Shown: one piece after another, positions 7,013 through 8,633 of the stretch | Layout of the letters: each line of letters starts with the position of its first letter | How positions within the stretch are numbered: the stretch's first letter is position 1 | Assembly: GCA_035701115.1 (NCBI GenBank) | Contig: DASSOA010000009.1 | Location: 1 to 8,633, forward strand | DNA from: DASSKW01 sp035701115 | GTDB taxonomy: Bacteria; Pseudomonadota; Gammaproteobacteria; Natronospirales; REEB76 | Direction: 5' to 3' | Length of the DNA: 8,633 nucleotides | Position numbers and translations under genes: made by a program | Notes under the pieces: model-generated | Told to the model about the DNA's origin: nothing | The model's database searches: none | What the model saw: only the letters and a program-made list of their open reading frames with translations

Positions 7013-7024
7013 ATGGTCCGCCCC
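7013..7024 (+). repeat. Subterminal inverted repeat, downstream (RE) end
   Basis: ATGGTCCGCCCC, an exact inverted copy of GGGGCGGACCAT at 8349-8360. The similarity continues imperfectly inward (TTGATT versus CTCATT). Confidence 0.9.
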
Positions 7025-7039
7025 TTGATTGCAAGCCAG

Positions 7040-7227
7040 CATTTGGATCGGCGATAAAGTGGTTTGCCCAAATGTATCCGGCCTCATGTTGAAGGCAGTG
7101 TTTGCCTTCGGGCCCTGATGGGAATGCGCGCCTGACTGTCCTCAAAAGCGGAGCGGCCTTGATGGCCTCTATGGGTCTCAGGTTTTCAGTCAGGCCGTTA
7201 AACCATTGTCGCCATCACCTCGTGACG
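7040..7227 (-). ncRNA. Predicted bridge RNA (seekRNA) of the IS
   Basis: The non-coding end downstream of the transposase, read on the minus strand, holds four hairpins in order. These are CGTCAC/GTGATG (7227-7213, 3-base loop); a 9-bp perfect stem GCCTGACTG/CAGTCAGGC (7195-7187 with 7138-7130) around a 48-base loop that itself contains GGCC-5-GGCC; a 7-bp perfect stem GAAGGCA/TGCCTTC (7109-7103 with 7097-7091); and a 7-bp stem CATTTGG/CCAAATG (7074-7068 with 7046-7040). Bridge RNAs (IS621) and seekRNAs (IS1111) are known to come from this type of region and to carry separate target and donor loops. The large loop matches the target flanks and the next region matches the IS ends, as reported in the findings. 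Exact RNA ends and promoter are not determined. Confidence 0.7.
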
Positions 7228-7260
7228 CTTGCAAACCCGGTGGGATCGAAATCGTTTCTG

Positions 7261-8280
7261 TTACGCTGCCGTTGGGCGATACTCCGTGCCCTGCACAAGC
7301 ACCGCCCAGGCAATGCGCGCGAGCTTATTGGCAAGTGCAACAGCTGCAACGTTCGCATGCCGGCGTGTCTTGAGACCACGTAACCACGGCCCGAGTCGAT
7401 CAGCACGCTTGTCAGCTCCGCGCAGAACCGCACGGGCACCATGGATGAAGAGCATCCGCAGGTACGTGTTGCCGCGTTTGGAAATACCTAACAGGGTCGG
7501 TTTACCGCCCGTTGAGTACTGCTGCGGCACGAGACCCAGGAAGGCAGCCAGTTCGCGGCCGTGCCGGAACTCCTGTCCATTACCAATCGCCGCCACCAAT
7601 GCGGTTGCAGTCAGTCGACCAACGCCGGGGATCGTCAACAAGCGCTGACACGCCGGATCGGTTCGCGCCACGTGCGCAAGTTCCTCGTTCAACTCACCGA
7701 TGCGCGTCTCAAGCACATGGATCTGCTGCCAGAGCTCGGCCACCAGTGCACGCATGCGGGGTGAAAGTCCGTTCTCGGCGTCCTCCAGAATTCTCGGCAC
7801 ACCCTGTCCCAAGGCCGCAACGCCGCACGGTATCGTCAGGCCGTTCTCCAGCAGGAACGCCCGGAGCTGGTTGATCTGCGCGGTTCGCTGTGTCATGAGT
7901 CCGCTGCGCACCCGGTGCACCGCTTGCAGGTCCTGTTGTGCCGAGGTTTTGACCGATACAAACCGCATAGTGGGCCGAGTGACGGCTTCCGCGATCGCTT
8001 CCGCATCCAGGTAATCAGACTTGTTCGACTTCACGTACGGCTTCACGAACTGTGCCGCCATCAGGCGCACGGTATGTCCACATTCACTAAACCGCCGTGC
8101 CAGATACTGCGAACCCGGACAGGACTCCATACCGACCAGGCACGGTGGCAGGTTCGCCATGTACTTCATCAGCGATGAGCGTGTGTATTTATGCCGGTGC
8201 ACCGGTTGACCGCGAGCGTCCAATCCGACCGCATGAAACGTCGATTTGCCGATATCCAAGCCGAGTGTTTGAATAGTCAT
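7261..8280 (-). CDS. IS110-family (IS1111 group) transposase/recombinase
   Basis: 339 aa, full length and apparently intact. The N-terminal RuvC-like domain has the DEDD set: Asp9 (LGLDIGKSTFH), Glu52 (LVGMESCPGSQY), and Asp89 and Asp92 (KSNKSDYLDAEA). A coiled-coil-like middle part (~110-205) follows. The C-terminal Transposase_20 domain starts with a helix-hairpin-helix TIPGVGRLTATAL (216-228) and contains YSTGGKPTLLGISKRGNTYLR, split here as the likely catalytic Ser256 plus the ISKRGN block (266-271). This family recombines DNA through a serine and a RuvC-like site together with a guide RNA. ATG 8280 is preferred over the open frame to 8310 because MTIQTLGLDIGK is the family N-terminus and GAGAGG lies 9 bases upstream. 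Confidence 0.95.
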   Translation of the reverse strand: MTIQTLGLDIGKSTFHAVGLDARGQPVHRHKYTRSSLMKYMANLPPCLVGMESCPGSQYLARRFSECGHTVRLMAAQFVKPYVKSNKSDYLDAEAIAEAVTRPTMRFVSVKTSAQQDLQAVHRVRSGLMTQRTAQINQLRAFLLENGLTIPCGVAALGQGVPRILEDAENGLSPRMRALVAELWQQIHVLETRIGELNEELAHVARTDPACQRLLTIPGVGRLTATALVAAIGNGQEFRHGRELAAFLGLVPQQYSTGGKPTLLGISKRGNTYLRMLFIHGARAVLRGADKRADRLGPWLRGLKTRRHANVAAVALANKLARIAWAVLVQGTEYRPTAA

Positions 8281-8281
8281 G

Positions 8282-8360
8282 ATGGTCTGCCTCTCTCTGT
8301 GTCGGGGCACCTTCGCGTCCCCGTGGGCTCATTAGAAGCCGAATGAGGGGGGCGGACCAT
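8282..8360 (-). promoter_or_regulatory. Upstream IS end with an arm able to pair with the transposase ribosome binding site
   Basis: In a minus-strand transcript entering from outside, the IR arm AUGGUCCGCCCC (8360-8349) can pair with GAGGCAGACCAU (8293-8282) in 10 of 12 positions, with two C/A mismatches. The second arm contains the GAGG of the Shine-Dalgarno and ends 1 base before the start codon. Such a fold would hide the start from ribosomes. This is a sequence-based prediction. Confidence 0.45.
8349..8360 (-). repeat. Subterminal inverted repeat, upstream (LE) end
   Basis: GGGGCGGACCAT on the plus strand, the exact inverted partner of 7013-7024. Just inside it is a 6-bp stem, CTCATT (8328-8333) / AATGAG (8342-8347), with an 8-base loop. 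Confidence 0.9.
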
Positions 8361-8365
8361 CCCAG

Positions 8366-8428
8366 TAGCGGAACTCCGTGATTAGCCCCATGTTTTGGCT
8401 GGAAGCAATCGTGCCCACACAGTAGAAA
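8366..8428. other. Right flank of the IS: other half of the target site
   Basis: Short intergenic DNA between the IS and the stop of the convergent partial gene. Positions 8369-8373 (CGGAA) would pair with TTCCG (6998-7002) in the uninserted site, giving a 5-bp stem with an 8-base loop centred on the IS junction. No promoter or gene is seen. Confidence 0.5.
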
Positions 8429-8633
8429 CTATTGAGCTATCAGCTTCTTCCAATCATCAACTAATTCCACCCCACTACAAAGACAAGAAAAAGAAAATCC
8501 GTAGGACGAATCAAGTGTGACCACACTCAGCTTCTTGGCCTGGACCTTCAACAACATTTCACCCAGCCAACCTCTCGATTTTTCACTTATTTCAATACCG
8601 CATGCCTCAGCGATATCCTCAATCGAAACACGG
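8429..8633 (-). CDS. Unrecognised protein, C-terminal 67 residues (runs off right edge)
   Basis: The minus strand is open from the window edge to a TAG at 8431-8429. The peptide begins RVSIEDIAEACGIEISEKSR and continues with GWLGEML; it ends in DDWKKLIAQ. It reads as a plausible folded C-terminus: an amphipathic helix, then beta-rich LSVVTLDSSYGFSFSCLCSGVELV, then a terminal helix. Base composition is clearly lower in G+C than the genes to the left, suggesting transferred DNA. The KSRGWLGEML segment faintly recalls the KGxxGQLLE helix of MutH/Sau3AI-type nucleases, but in those it lies near the N-terminus, so no function is claimed. It is convergent with the DUF1634 gene, and the IS lies between them without breaking either. 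Confidence 0.6.
   Translation of the reverse strand, partial: RVSIEDIAEACGIEISEKSRGWLGEMLLKVQAKKLSVVTLDSSYGFSFSCLCSGVELVDDWKKLIAQ

Larger units (their letters stand above)
7010..8365 (-). mobile_element. Complete IS110-family element, IS1111 group (about 1.36 kb)
   Basis: The element contains an intact DEDD/Ser transposase (minus strand), 12-bp perfect inverted repeats that are subterminal, a short 80-base upstream end and a long ~250-base non-coding downstream end. IRs and a long end downstream of the transposase are features of the IS1111 group; IS110-group elements lack IRs and have the long end upstream. Proposed ends: 3 bases (ACA) beyond the IR at the downstream end and 5 bases (CTGGG) beyond it at the upstream end, each followed by a TA that would be the shared core (7008-7009 and 8366-8367). 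The ends are inferred from guide matches and could be off by one or two bases. No target duplication beyond the core is seen, as expected for this family. Confidence 0.85.

Noticed and set aside
7512..7874. Plus-strand frames opposite the transposase
   Set aside because: They are shadows of the transposase, which has all its catalytic residues in the minus-strand frame.
8429..8633. MutH/Sau3AI-like nuclease assignment for the right-edge gene
   Set aside because: The resembling helix is at the wrong end of the protein and no catalytic residues are visible in the 67 residues available.

Overview
The window looks like a GC-rich proteobacterial chromosome, most likely gammaproteobacterial. The HemB sequence is close to the Pseudomonas-type, cysteine-free enzyme, and AroE, Tag and WbuC are all of ordinary proteobacterial type. 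The species cannot be named from the sequence. Coding density is high and several genes are joined by 4-base stop/start overlaps. The last ~200 bases on the right are visibly richer in A+T and look like a different (accessory) compartment.

Left block, minus strand (about 3014 down to 1): hemB (porphobilinogen synthase), then aroE (shikimate dehydrogenase, probable TTG start behind a strong ribosome binding site), then, 3 bases later, a membrane-anchored family 17 glycoside hydrolase that runs off the left edge. The last gene has no stop inside the window, yet both GH17 catalytic glutamates are visible.

Centre, plus strand (3254-4485): an ECF sigma factor overlapping by 4 bases with a one-pass membrane anti-sigma-like protein that carries an HxxxCxxC motif (DUF3379 type). 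A 10-bp perfect hairpin follows. Next comes a tightly packed plus-strand run (4585-6876): a WbuC-type cupin, tag (3-methyladenine DNA glycosylase I), a TauE/SafE-type permease and its small DUF1634 membrane partner. Three of these junctions are a GTGA overlap, a 2-base gap and another GTGA overlap.

Right block: a complete IS110-family element of the IS1111 group (about 7010-8365, minus strand) inserted between the DUF1634 gene and a convergent, partial, lower-GC gene (8429-8633). It has 12-bp perfect subterminal inverted repeats, a DEDD/Ser transposase, and a ~250-base non-coding stretch downstream of the transposase. That stretch folds into several hairpins and is the expected place for a bridge RNA (seekRNA).

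The main discovery is in that stretch. A loop closed by a 9-bp perfect stem contains 8 bases exactly complementary to the DNA immediately outside one IS end, and 6 bases matching the DNA immediately outside the other end, on the opposite strand. A second hairpin region carries segments resembling the IS's own two ends. The element therefore appears to keep a readable record of its own target and donor guides. Joining the two flanks restores a small hairpin, suggesting that the element targets a palindromic site. In addition, one arm of the upstream inverted repeat can pair with the transposase ribosome binding site.
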